DNA of 9,794 nucleotides. It comes from an uncultured Pseudomonadota bacterium (GTDB lineage: Bacteria > Pseudomonadota > Gammaproteobacteria > Burkholderiales > Methylophilaceae). The stretch covers positions 1 to 9,794 of the forward strand of contig CAINWC010000186.1 of NCBI GenBank assembly GCA_903854305.1. Direction: 5' to 3'. Both the position numbers and the translations under genes were made by a program. This document shows positions 1-6,553 of the stretch, in pieces (position 1 is the first letter of the stretch; each line of letters opens with the position of its first letter). A model generated the notes under the pieces. The model worked only from the letters and a program-made list of their open reading frames with translations, did not search any database and was not told the DNA's origin.

Positions 1-419
1 ATCTCCTTTACACCAAGTCCTTGGTGCAAGGCGCGTTTGCTTACGGGGACTCTCTCACTATCACCAGTTTTTTTGATGTAGTGCGCTACCACAACCAAGG
101 CTCCGCCTTTGGTTTTTTAGCGAATGCGGGTGGCTGGCAAAAATTGTTTTTTAATGGTGTTTCAGTGGTGGCGATTATTGTCATTAGCTATCTGATTCGC
201 AAGTATGCTACTGAGAAACTTTTTTGCTTTGGCTTGGCCCTAATATTAGGTGGTGCGGCAGGTAATTTGTATGATCGTGCAACATTAGGTTATGTGGTGG
301 ATTTTCTGAATTTTCATTACCACAATCTTTATTGGACTGCATTTAACGTGGCAGATAGAGCGATTTGTGTGGGTGTGGGATTGTTGCTGTTAGATAGTTT
401 TAAATCCCCACAGAAATAG
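1..419 (+). CDS. lspA: Signal peptidase II (lipoprotein signal peptidase), 5' end cut by window edge
   Basis: This is an inner-membrane aspartyl protease that removes signal peptides from diacylglyceryl-prolipoproteins. The frame is open to the left edge (LLYTKSLVQG at the start), so the gene begins outside the window and the TTG at 21 is not a real start. 138 residues are visible against about 160-170 for the family, so roughly 25 N-terminal residues are missing. Seen directly: the NQGSAF motif (codons near 93-110), the catalytic GNLYDR motif with Asp codon 273-275, and FNVADRAI with the second catalytic Asp. The two Asp are 27 residues apart, as in E. coli LspA (D114 and D141). Hydrophobic segments surround these motifs and the protein ends in a short polar tail (SFKSPQK). 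Downstream, ispH often follows lspA in proteobacteria; here the next gene is convergent, so lspA ends its operon. Confidence 0.97.
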   Translation, partial: LLYTKSLVQGAFAYGDSLTITSFFDVVRYHNQGSAFGFLANAGGWQKLFFNGVSVVAIIVISYLIRKYATEKLFCFGLALILGGAAGNLYDRATLGYVVDFLNFHYHNLYWTAFNVADRAICVGVGLLLLDSFKSPQK

Positions 420-428
420 TTTTTTAAT

Positions 429-475
429 GTGCGTACGCACGGGTTGAAATGCAAGTTTGGCAAAAATGCATTTCA
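429..475. repeat. Palindrome and inverted repeat after lspA
   Basis: Two neighbouring symmetric elements lie just after lspA. A perfect 12-bp palindrome, GTGCGTACGCAC, occupies 429-440. A 9-bp inverted repeat, TGAAATGCA (445-453) with TGCATTTCA (467-475), encloses a 13-nt loop. Neither is followed by a clear T-run, so they may be part of the lspA mRNA 3' end, a protein-binding site or chance. The symmetry is certain; the role is unknown. Confidence 0.4.
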
Positions 476-502
476 GATCAAATTTCCCTGGCGCAACGAG
501 GT

Positions 503-535
503 GCTTAGCTTAGAAAATCATGCTGAGCCATTTTT
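503..535 (+). terminator. Possible weak rho-independent terminator for lspA
   Basis: GCTTAGC (503-509) can pair in RNA with GCTGAGC (522-528) with one G-U pair, around a 12-nt loop. It is followed after two bases by five T (531-535). The stem is short and only moderately GC-rich, so efficiency is doubtful, but it is in the right place and orientation to end lspA transcription before the convergent regA. Confidence 0.35.
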
Positions 536-549
536 AGCGCAGTATTTTT

Positions 550-604
550 CTGACGCTTAAAATTCTTTCTTACTAATAAGACTAATTATTTAGCGTCAGT
601 TTTT
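550..604 (+). terminator. Possible long-loop terminator overlapping regA stop codon
   Basis: CTGACGCT (550-557) and AGCGTCAG (592-599) form a perfect 8-bp inverted repeat with a 34-nt AT-rich loop. The right arm is followed by TTTTT (600-604) and the left arm is preceded by TTTTT (545-549), so the T-run falls on the + strand side as expected for a lspA-strand terminator. The right arm contains the regA stop codon (596-598). The long loop makes it a weak call. Confidence 0.3.
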
Positions 605-1156
605 ACTTGGATTTTTCCCTAGTTTTCGTTGCAAAGTACGTCTGTGCATATTCAGGCTACGGGCAGTGGCAGATATATTGCCATCATGTTCAGCAAGCAC
701 CCGTTGAATATGGTCCCATTCCAAACGGTCGATAGACAGTGGGTTCGATGATAATTCAACCTCAGCATCGCCTGATTGTCTTTCAAAGGCGGCGACGATT
801 TCATCAGCATCAACGGGTTTTGCAAGATAATGCGTTGCGCCTAATTTAATGGCTTCAACTGCGGTTGCTACGCTTGCAAAACCAGTCAGTACCACAATCC
901 TGGTGCCTGCATTCAGGCTGGCAAGCTGCCGAACCAGCACCAAGCCAGAGTTACCTGACATTTTGAGGTCGACTACGGCAAATTCTGGGGGCTCATTTTT
1001 TGCGAGTGCAAACGCACTTTCTGCACTGTTTGCCAAACTGACTAAAAAGCCACGTTTACGCATTGCTGGTGCAAGTGCGTTGAGAAAGTCTTCATCGTCA
1101 TCCACCAAAAGTAAGCTTGGTTTTTCGTCTGTATTCTCTGTATTAAAAGTATTCAT
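596..1156 (-). CDS. regA: RegA/PrrA/ActR/RoxR-family redox response regulator
   Basis: This 186-aa DNA-binding response regulator is the cytoplasmic partner of the kinase encoded just upstream. Receiver domain (about residues 14-125): acidic pocket D19-D21, phospho-acceptor D63 in VVDLK, T91 in VLTGF, and K113 in LAKP. After a short linker, the C-terminal Fis-type helix-turn-helix (about 146-182) reads EHDGNISATARSL followed by NMHRRTLQRKL. This block is characteristic of RegA/PrrA/ActR/RoxR and is nearly invariant in the family, which predicts a RegA-like DNA site. Family members control respiration, electron-sink and redox-balance genes. The ATG (1154-1156) overlaps the regB stop in an ATGA, so translation is probably coupled; no strong Shine-Dalgarno is visible. 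The gene ends inside a hairpin arm and is convergent with lspA. Full length; no odd residues seen. The + strand frame opposite it is a shadow. Confidence 0.95.
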   Translation of the reverse strand: MNTFNTENTDEKPSLLLVDDDEDFLNALAPAMRKRGFLVSLANSAESAFALAKNEPPEFAVVDLKMSGNSGLVLVRQLASLNAGTRIVVLTGFASVATAVEAIKLGATHYLAKPVDADEIVAAFERQSGDAEVELSSNPLSIDRLEWDHIQRVLAEHDGNISATARSLNMHRRTLQRKLGKNPSKN

Positions 1157-2460
1157 TTAGAGGCTTTCAGTTTGTCTATACGCAAATTTTTAAGCGGCAA
1201 GCTGACTAAGGTCAATACACCGCCATCTGGGTGATTATTTAAGCTTAGCTCACCTTCGTAGCGCGCTAAAGTGACTTGGGTTAAATATACGCCTAGCCCC
1301 ATGCCTTCTTCATTTTTAGAGGTGAAAAAAGGTGTACCTAATTGGCTTTTGGTTTCAGCGCTTAAGCCGACACCAAAGTCTCGAATCTGTATTTTGAGCA
1401 TTGTTTCATCCCAATGAGCATCAAATAATATGCGCTCTGGCGATTCATCTGCTGCGTTATCCAGCAAGTTGAGGATCGCTTGGGTAAATGTTCTATCCAT
1501 AAAAATAACAGGGTTGTGCATAGTAGTTGTCATACTGACAATAAGCTCGGTAGCTGGGCGCGTGTCGCGCCAGCGTTGTATCGCTTCTTCTAGAAACTCA
1601 CGCAGCGTGAAGCCTTGGCCAGCATCTGCGCGCGTTTTCCCGGCGTTACGGGTAATAGATGACAATATTTCTTTACAGCGCGACACTTGTTTTTGCAGTA
1701 TCTCGAGCTGTTGTAAAAGCGCGGGCTGGTTTGCATAATCCTGAGTTAATTCTTTGCTGATGACCGCCATAGTCGCTAATGGTGTGCCTAGTTCATGCGC
1801 GGCACTGGTGGCTAATGTGCCTAATGCGAGCATGCGTTCACTTTCCAATGCCTTTTCGCGGACTGCAGCAATTGTTTTGTCGTAATCTCGCAGATTTTGC
1901 CCAATGCGAGCAATAAAAATAGCCACAATAATCGAGCTGACGACAAAGCCTAACCACATGCCGACTAAATGAATGTCTAAATGGATGCTATTTTTTGCAT
2001 CCAACTGAGCATGCATGTGCAAGTGTGAAAGTGGTATGTGGTAAAACATTAACAAGGTATAACAAGCAATACTCAAGCCCGCAATTACCCAGGAATAAAG
2101 CGCGCGTAAAGCGACGGCTGCCACAGTAATCGGCAATAAATACATCCAGATAAACGGATTGCTGTAGCCGCCACTAAAATAAAAAAGTACCGAAAGGGCA
2201 ACAATATCGCCCAAAAGTTGTGCAAATAACTCACGTTGCGTGGTTTGTTGGGTGCGCCTTAAATGCCACCATGCAATGCCATTGAGTAAACCTAAGCCAG
2301 CTATGGCTAGTAGTAAAGGCAATACTGGCAGTGGAATAGAAGCCAGTCTTAAGCCGATAATCACCGAAATTAAGCAAATCATCACAACACTACGCAACAT
2401 CACCAAGCGCTGCATATTGTGGCGAGTTGCATTGGATAGAGAGGGGGTCGTTGACTGCAT
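1153..2460 (-). CDS. regB: RegB/PrrB/ActS/RoxS-family redox sensor histidine kinase
   Basis: A 435-aa inner-membrane histidine kinase. The N-terminal half has about six hydrophobic segments (roughly 21-38, 46-64, 84-96, 104-119, 122-140, 165-186). The GGYSNPF motif at 97-103 matches the GGxxNPF heptapeptide reported to bind ubiquinone in RegB. The H-box is AAHELGTPLAT with phospho-His H222. C262 in VSRCKEIL sits where RegB carries its redox-active cysteine. The ATPase domain follows: N-box NLLDNAADES (331-340), G1 RDFGVGLS (360-367), then FFTSK and G2 GMGLG (386-390). All catalytic boxes are intact, so a working kinase sensing quinone pool or redox state is inferred. It is upstream of regA with a 4-bp overlap. 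There is no SCO/SenC gene beside it, unlike the alphaproteobacterial reg/prr loci. The start at 2460 has only a weak AGG 12 nt upstream; M16 is an alternative. Confidence 0.95.
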   Translation of the reverse strand: MQSTTPSLSNATRHNMQRLVMLRSVVMICLISVIIGLRLASIPLPVLPLLLAIAGLGLLNGIAWWHLRRTQQTTQRELFAQLLGDIVALSVLFYFSGGYSNPFIWMYLLPITVAAVALRALYSWVIAGLSIACYTLLMFYHIPLSHLHMHAQLDAKNSIHLDIHLVGMWLGFVVSSIIVAIFIARIGQNLRDYDKTIAAVREKALESERMLALGTLATSAAHELGTPLATMAVISKELTQDYANQPALLQQLEILQKQVSRCKEILSSITRNAGKTRADAGQGFTLREFLEEAIQRWRDTRPATELIVSMTTTMHNPVIFMDRTFTQAILNLLDNAADESPERILFDAHWDETMLKIQIRDFGVGLSAETKSQLGTPFFTSKNEEGMGLGVYLTQVTLARYEGELSLNNHPDGGVLTLVSLPLKNLRIDKLKASK

Positions 2461-2511
2461 TGGTTTTGGTTGCCTAACAGCTTAATGATCAAAGCCTATA
2501 AATTAAACACC

Positions 2512-2542
2512 ATTATAAAGTGTTCATGCACAGAATAATCAA
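2512..2542 (-). promoter_or_regulatory. Putative sigma70-type promoter for regBA
   Basis: On the - strand a perfect TATAAT (complement of 2512-2517) lies 19 bp from TTGATT (complement of 2537-2542), giving a plausible -10 and -35 with slightly long spacing. Transcription would begin near 2505, about 45 nt before the regB ATG. A short inverted repeat, AACAC (2506-2510) and GTGTT (2520-2524), brackets the -10. The tandem RegA-like boxes lie just upstream of the -35, consistent with autoregulation. Confidence 0.5.
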
Positions 2543-2550
2543 TTCCTTAC

Positions 2551-2581
2551 TGCGACATATTGTCGCGCGGCAATATGCCAC
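2551..2581. promoter_or_regulatory. Two tandem RegA/PrrA-type binding sites in the divergent promoter
   Basis: Site 1 (2551-2566) reads TGCGACA-TATT-GTCGC, a 6-bp-arm perfect inverted repeat (GCGACA/TGTCGC, 3-bp centre). It fits the pattern I recall for PrrA/RegA, YGCGRCR then a variable gap then GNCGC, at every position. Site 2 (2566-2581) reads CGCGGCA-ATAT-GCCAC: the left half fits fully and the right half has one mismatch. Both have the same 4-nt gap and they are offset by exactly 15 bp, sharing one base. They lie between the regB promoter and the receptor gene, so RegA could act on both. The consensus is from memory; binding is inferred. Confidence 0.65.
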
Positions 2582-2582
2582 A

Positions 2583-2611
2583 TTCCGCTAACAACGACTC
2601 TCTATTAGAAT
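2583..2611 (+). promoter_or_regulatory. Weak candidate promoter for the TonB receptor operon
   Basis: TAGAAT (2606-2611) could be a -10, with the poor -35 TTCCGC (2583-2588) 17 bp upstream. Transcription would begin near 2618. A poor -35 directly downstream of the tandem RegA-like boxes (site 1 centre near -59) is the arrangement expected of an activator-dependent promoter. The match is weak and the exact start is uncertain. Confidence 0.3.
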
Positions 2612-2642
2612 CGAGGCTGAAAAATCTGGGGAGAAAAACAGC

Positions 2643-5102
2643 ATGATTAAAAAAATAACTTTTAGTACGCTATTGTTGTGCGGTAGTGGCTTGGTGATGG
2701 CGGAAGATGTAGTGCCAACGCAGGCTGATGCTACAGATACCGCTGCGACTAAAATGGAATCAATGCAGATTCGCGCTACGGCAACAGATAAACCAGCGGT
2801 GCCTGCCAATGTGCCAAATACCGTTGAAAGTGTGACGGCTAAACAGATTGCTGAAAGTGTCAACTCAGTATCATCAGCGGGCGTTTTACTCTATTTGCCT
2901 AGTGTTCACGTACGTGAACGTTTTATTGGTGATGTAAATGGTGGTTTAGCGATTCGTGGGTATGGCGTTAATTCCAGCGCAGAAACTATCGTTTATGCCG
3001 ATGGATTATTACTCTCAAATTTTCTAAATAACAGCTGTTGTCCTGGCCCGCGTTGGAGCATGGTGCCACAGAGTTCTATCGACCGCGTTGATATAATGTA
3101 CGGTCCGTTTTCTGCACTTTATCCTGGGAACTCGGTTGGCGGTGTGGTGCTAATGACCACGCACATGCCAGATAAATTTGAAGCACATGCACAGTTGGAT
3201 ACCTTTACTGAAAACTTTAAACTTTACGGTACTGACAAAAACTTTACTGGGGTCCATGGTGCCGCAATGGTGGGTAACAAGATTGGCGATTTTTCATTCT
3301 GGTTAAGTGCTGACCATTTGGATAACCATAGCCACCCAACAGATTTTACGCCAGCCACTGCCAAGTCTGGCGCTGCTGCAACAGCGGGTCAATTTACAGT
3401 GGTTACTGGTGCGCAATTTGATAGTACGATAGCCAATGTGCCGAGAGTTACTACTGCCGCTATCAGTATCGATCATACCGTGAAGGATGATGATACGATT
3501 AAGATTGCTTATGATTTTACGCAAACTATTCGTGCTTCCTATACTTTGAATTTGTGGCAAAACACATCAGATAAATTGATTGATAGTTATTTAAGGGATG
3601 CTGCAGGGAATACAATTTACGGGACTAATTCTACAGTCAGTCCCTACCGATATGTTCGCATCAATGGCAAAGATTATACTGTTACTGCGCCTAGTGTCAG
3701 CCATACCGATAGCTTGTATTACATGCACGGATTGGAAGTAAAGTCGAATACTGGAGGGACATGGGACTGGGCACTTAATGCGAGTTACTTCAATCAGAAC
3801 AAGGATGTGACCCGTGCATCATCCGGCTATTCTTCGACTACTACAGCTGGTAATTATGGAGCAACGCCTAGTACTTCCTCTAATGCAGGAACGATTACTT
3901 ACGGTGATGGAACCGGTTGGTACAACGTGGATCTTCGCGGGGAATGGCGTCCAAGTGGTGATTTGAAAAGTGAACATCAAGTAAGCTTTGGTGCGCATAC
4001 AGATACTTATACGACAAAGACGGATGTCTATACGTTGGTGCCAGGAACTAATTGGCAAACCAGCGGCGCAGGTGCCTTGAGTAGCAATTCCAGAGGAGAA
4101 ACTTCAACCACTGCGATTTACCTGCAGGATGCTTGGCAAATTTCGCCTAGTGTGAAATTGGTAATAGGTGGGCGTGAAGAAAAATGGCAAGCTAAGGACG
4201 GTAGTAATTATGCGAATGGAGCAAATGTAAGTTACCCAGATAAAACTGTCTATGCATTCTCTCCTAAGGCTTCGCTGTCCTATCAGGCCTCAGATGATTG
4301 GGCATTAAAGACTTCATATGGTAGAGGCGTGCGCTTTCCTACCGTCAATGAGTTATTTAAAAGCGTCGGTATTACACCAATTGGCTCTAATACTGCATTA
4401 AACGCCGCACAGATTTTAGCTGCAGGTTTCCCTGCGCCATATAATGTCCCACTGGCTAATAACACCAACCTCAAGCCAGAAACTGCTGACTCTTGGGAGT
4501 TCACTGCAGAGCGTCTTTTGCAGAATGGTGTATGGCGAACTTCGGTGTTTGGGGAAGAAAAACAGGACGCGCTTATCTCACAGGCTGACATTACGACGCT
4601 GCCTGGTTATAGCTTCAGTAACGTTCAGAACATTGACAAAGTGCGTACCTATGGTATTGAAACTGCTTTGCAGACTAGCGATATGATTATCAACAAGCTT
4701 GATCTTTCTGGAAGTGTTGCTTACATCCATTCAAGAATTGTGAGCGATACTGCTGATCCAAGATACGTGGGCTCAGAGTTGCCGTATGTACCAGTGTGGC
4801 GTGCATCAATGCTAGGTGTTTACCATGCGTCAGATAAACTCTCATATAGCTTAGGTTGGCGTTACAGCGGTAGGCAGCATAGTGGTCTCTACAATCCAGC
4901 AACCCAAGTTTACCCAGATCCTAATCCGGGGGTTTATGGTGGGCGTAGCAACTTTAGTGTTTTTGATGCGAAAGTGCTCTATAAATTTGCTAAGCAATGG
5001 TCTGCTTCCGTGGGTATCGACAATATCACCAACGAAAAATACTTTACCTTGTACCCTTACGCGCAGCGAACATTCTTTGCTGGTGCCAAGTTCGATTACT
5101 AG
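2643..5102 (+). CDS. TonB-dependent outer-membrane receptor, substrate unknown
   Basis: An 819-aa receptor, normal length for the family. MIKKITF plus a hydrophobic core ends in VMA, with likely signal peptidase I cleavage after A20. A TonB-box-like segment, ESMQIRA, is at 39-45. The plug domain (about 53-175) has the LLYLPSV, IRGYGVNSS, VYADG, IDRVDIMYGPFSALYPGNSVGGVV pattern of TonB receptors. The rest is a beta-barrel with alternating aromatic strands, ending in a C-terminal aromatic (AGAKFDY) for Bam-dependent insertion. GGGGAG at 2628-2633 is a good ribosome site 9 nt before the ATG. A vicinal Cys pair, C132-C133 in NNSCCPGPRW, lies in the plug, and HLDNHSH lies at 225-231. Position first in an operon with PepSY, TonB, ExbB and ExbD suggests a metal or metallophore ligand, but this is not provable here. 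Coding is intact, with no frameshift. Confidence 0.93.
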   Translation: MIKKITFSTLLLCGSGLVMAEDVVPTQADATDTAATKMESMQIRATATDKPAVPANVPNTVESVTAKQIAESVNSVSSAGVLLYLPSVHVRERFIGDVNGGLAIRGYGVNSSAETIVYADGLLLSNFLNNSCCPGPRWSMVPQSSIDRVDIMYGPFSALYPGNSVGGVVLMTTHMPDKFEAHAQLDTFTENFKLYGTDKNFTGVHGAAMVGNKIGDFSFWLSADHLDNHSHPTDFTPATAKSGAAATAGQFTVVTGAQFDSTIANVPRVTTAAISIDHTVKDDDTIKIAYDFTQTIRASYTLNLWQNTSDKLIDSYLRDAAGNTIYGTNSTVSPYRYVRINGKDYTVTAPSVSHTDSLYYMHGLEVKSNTGGTWDWALNASYFNQNKDVTRASSGYSSTTTAGNYGATPSTSSNAGTITYGDGTGWYNVDLRGEWRPSGDLKSEHQVSFGAHTDTYTTKTDVYTLVPGTNWQTSGAGALSSNSRGETSTTAIYLQDAWQISPSVKLVIGGREEKWQAKDGSNYANGANVSYPDKTVYAFSPKASLSYQASDDWALKTSYGRGVRFPTVNELFKSVGITPIGSNTALNAAQILAAGFPAPYNVPLANNTNLKPETADSWEFTAERLLQNGVWRTSVFGEEKQDALISQADITTLPGYSFSNVQNIDKVRTYGIETALQTSDMIINKLDLSGSVAYIHSRIVSDTADPRYVGSELPYVPVWRASMLGVYHASDKLSYSLGWRYSGRQHSGLYNPATQVYPDPNPGVYGGRSNFSVFDAKVLYKFAKQWSASVGIDNITNEKYFTLYPYAQRTFFAGAKFDY

Positions 5103-5109
5103 CATAGAT

Positions 5110-5113
5110 GGAG
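5110..5113 (+). promoter_or_regulatory. Ribosome binding site that favours the start at 5120
   Basis: GGAG lies 6 nt before the ATG at 5120. The earlier in-frame ATG at 5108 has no purine-rich sequence before it (GATTACTAGCAT) and would place this GGAG inside its own second codon. The start at 5120 is therefore preferred. Confidence 0.7.
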
Positions 5114-5119
5114 TATCCG

Positions 5120-6553
5120 ATGACAAGTACGAAAACAGCTGCAAAGCGTGTATGGCCTGCCTATAACACCATCTGGCGCTGGCATTTTTACGCGGGGCTG
5201 TTTTGCCTACCGTTTATTTTGGTGTTGTCTATTAGTGGGGCGATATATCTGTTTAAACCGCAAGTTGAGTCAGTGCTTGATCGGCCTTATGATCTGCTCG
5301 TTATGACTGGCAAGCGAGCGACTGCCGAAGCGCAAGTTTCCGCAGCGCTTGCTGCGGTGCCTGGCGCGGTGCTTAATGCTTATTTGTTGCCGGAAACGCT
5401 GCATTCAGCGGTGCGAGTGTTGGTCGGACAACGAAAAGACCTCACGCGTGTTTATGTGCATCCTGAAACCTTGCAAATTCTTAAGCTAGAACATGATGAT
5501 GATAAGCTGATGCGCGTGGTGCATCGCATACATGGTGAACTGCTCATTGGCGACATTGGTTCTAATTTGGTGGAATTGGCTGCATCTTGGGCGATTGTGA
5601 TGATCATCACGGGGCTATACCTTTGGTGGCCAAGCAACTCAAAAAGTTTGGCGGGTATTGTTTATCCGCGCTTAAGTAAAAACGGCCGAGTGTGGTGGCG
5701 AGATTTACATGCCGTGACTGGTTTCTGGATTTCATTCTTTACATTATTTCTACTGTTGTCAGGGTTGCCTTGGGCTAAGTCTTGGGGTGGTTTGTTAAAA
5801 GAAGTGCGTCATATTAGTGCTGGTAAGGTAGTGCAACAAGATTGGACAACGGGCCGATCCTCGGAGCTTGCCGAGCGTCAAAAAATGAATATGGCTGCGG
5901 ACGATGAGTCTGAACATGCAAATCATCTGGCACACAAGCTTGAGGCCCATCAACATGAATCTCATCAACAAGGTGCAGATAAAATGCCGCAAGCCAAGCA
6001 AGACTACAGCGCGCTTGACCGTCTAGTAGACACTGTTCAGCCTTTGCATTTAGCCGCGCCAGTATTGATTTCGCCACCATCAAAAAAATCACCGGAATGG
6101 ACTGCAAAATCTGATGCGCAAAATAGACCGCTACGCGTTAATTTGGTACTGGATGCCAGTACCGGCGAGATTAAATCCAGAAAAGACTTTGCGGATAGAC
6201 CGCTGCTAGATCGGGTTATTGGTTACGGCGTCGCCATTCACGAAGGCCAATTATTTGGCTGGTTCAATCAGTTGCTGGGACTATTAACAGCGTTAGGACT
6301 TGCGCTGCTATCAGTGAGCGCTATCGTTTTATGGTGGCGCAGACGTTCGGTTGGCACGCTTGGCGCGCCACCTGCCAATAAAAAATCGACTGCTTATACT
6401 GTTGGGCTAATCGCGGTCATTGTTGCATTAGGCATTTTGTTGCCGTTCTTTGGACTTACCTTGCTTACAGTTTTGTTGATTGAGCACCTGATATTGCAAC
6501 GCATGCCTTCAGCGCGAAATTTTCTTGGCTTGAGTCAGGCTACGGTTGAGTGA
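5120..6553 (+). CDS. PepSY-TM (FoxB/PiuB-like) inner-membrane protein with periplasmic His-rich segment
   Basis: A 477-aa member of the PepSY-associated TM family (COG3182-type), which includes siderophore-interacting reductases such as FoxB. Segments: basic cytoplasmic N-terminus; TM1 about 26-46; periplasmic PepSY part about 50-150; TM2 154-171; short cytoplasmic loop; TM3 199-217; large periplasmic region 218-383; TM4 384-406 followed by WWRRRS; hydrophobic tail 427-458. Histidines typical of the family, possible heme or metal ligands, are H22 (WHFYAG), H135/H138 (HRIHGELL), H197 (DLHAVTG) and H374 (IHEGQLFG). By the positive-inside rule the segment 266-282, with six His in 17 residues among acidic residues, faces the periplasm and could bind metal. 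The gene starts 17 nt after the receptor stop and overlaps tonB by 4 bp (GTGA). A role in reducing or releasing the imported metal is inferred from family and context. The start at 5108 would add four residues. Confidence 0.9.
   Translation: MTSTKTAAKRVWPAYNTIWRWHFYAGLFCLPFILVLSISGAIYLFKPQVESVLDRPYDLLVMTGKRATAEAQVSAALAAVPGAVLNAYLLPETLHSAVRVLVGQRKDLTRVYVHPETLQILKLEHDDDKLMRVVHRIHGELLIGDIGSNLVELAASWAIVMIITGLYLWWPSNSKSLAGIVYPRLSKNGRVWWRDLHAVTGFWISFFTLFLLLSGLPWAKSWGGLLKEVRHISAGKVVQQDWTTGRSSELAERQKMNMAADDESEHANHLAHKLEAHQHESHQQGADKMPQAKQDYSALDRLVDTVQPLHLAAPVLISPPSKKSPEWTAKSDAQNRPLRVNLVLDASTGEIKSRKDFADRPLLDRVIGYGVAIHEGQLFGWFNQLLGLLTALGLALLSVSAIVLWWRRRSVGTLGAPPANKKSTAYTVGLIAVIVALGILLPFFGLTLLTVLLIEHLILQRMPSARNFLGLSQATVE

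Noticed and set aside
849..1160. 103-aa open frame on + opposite regA
   Set aside because: Low-complexity Ser/Ala/Thr-rich translation with no recognisable domain, directly antisense to a well-supported response regulator; a shadow frame.
2530..2550. AT-rich stretch GAATAATCAATT as a Fur box
   Set aside because: Only one poor match to the 6-base repeat unit and no array of three; it is better explained as the -35 region of the regB promoter.
2673..2690. Cys at residue 13 of the receptor as a lipoprotein lipobox (LLLC)
   Set aside because: The residue before Cys is Leu rather than Gly/Ala/Ser and the hydrophobic stretch before it is too short; VMA at 18-20 is a better signal peptidase I site for an outer-membrane barrel.
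5108..5119. Alternative upstream ATG for the PepSY gene
   Set aside because: No ribosome binding sequence precedes it, while GGAG is correctly spaced before the ATG at 5120.
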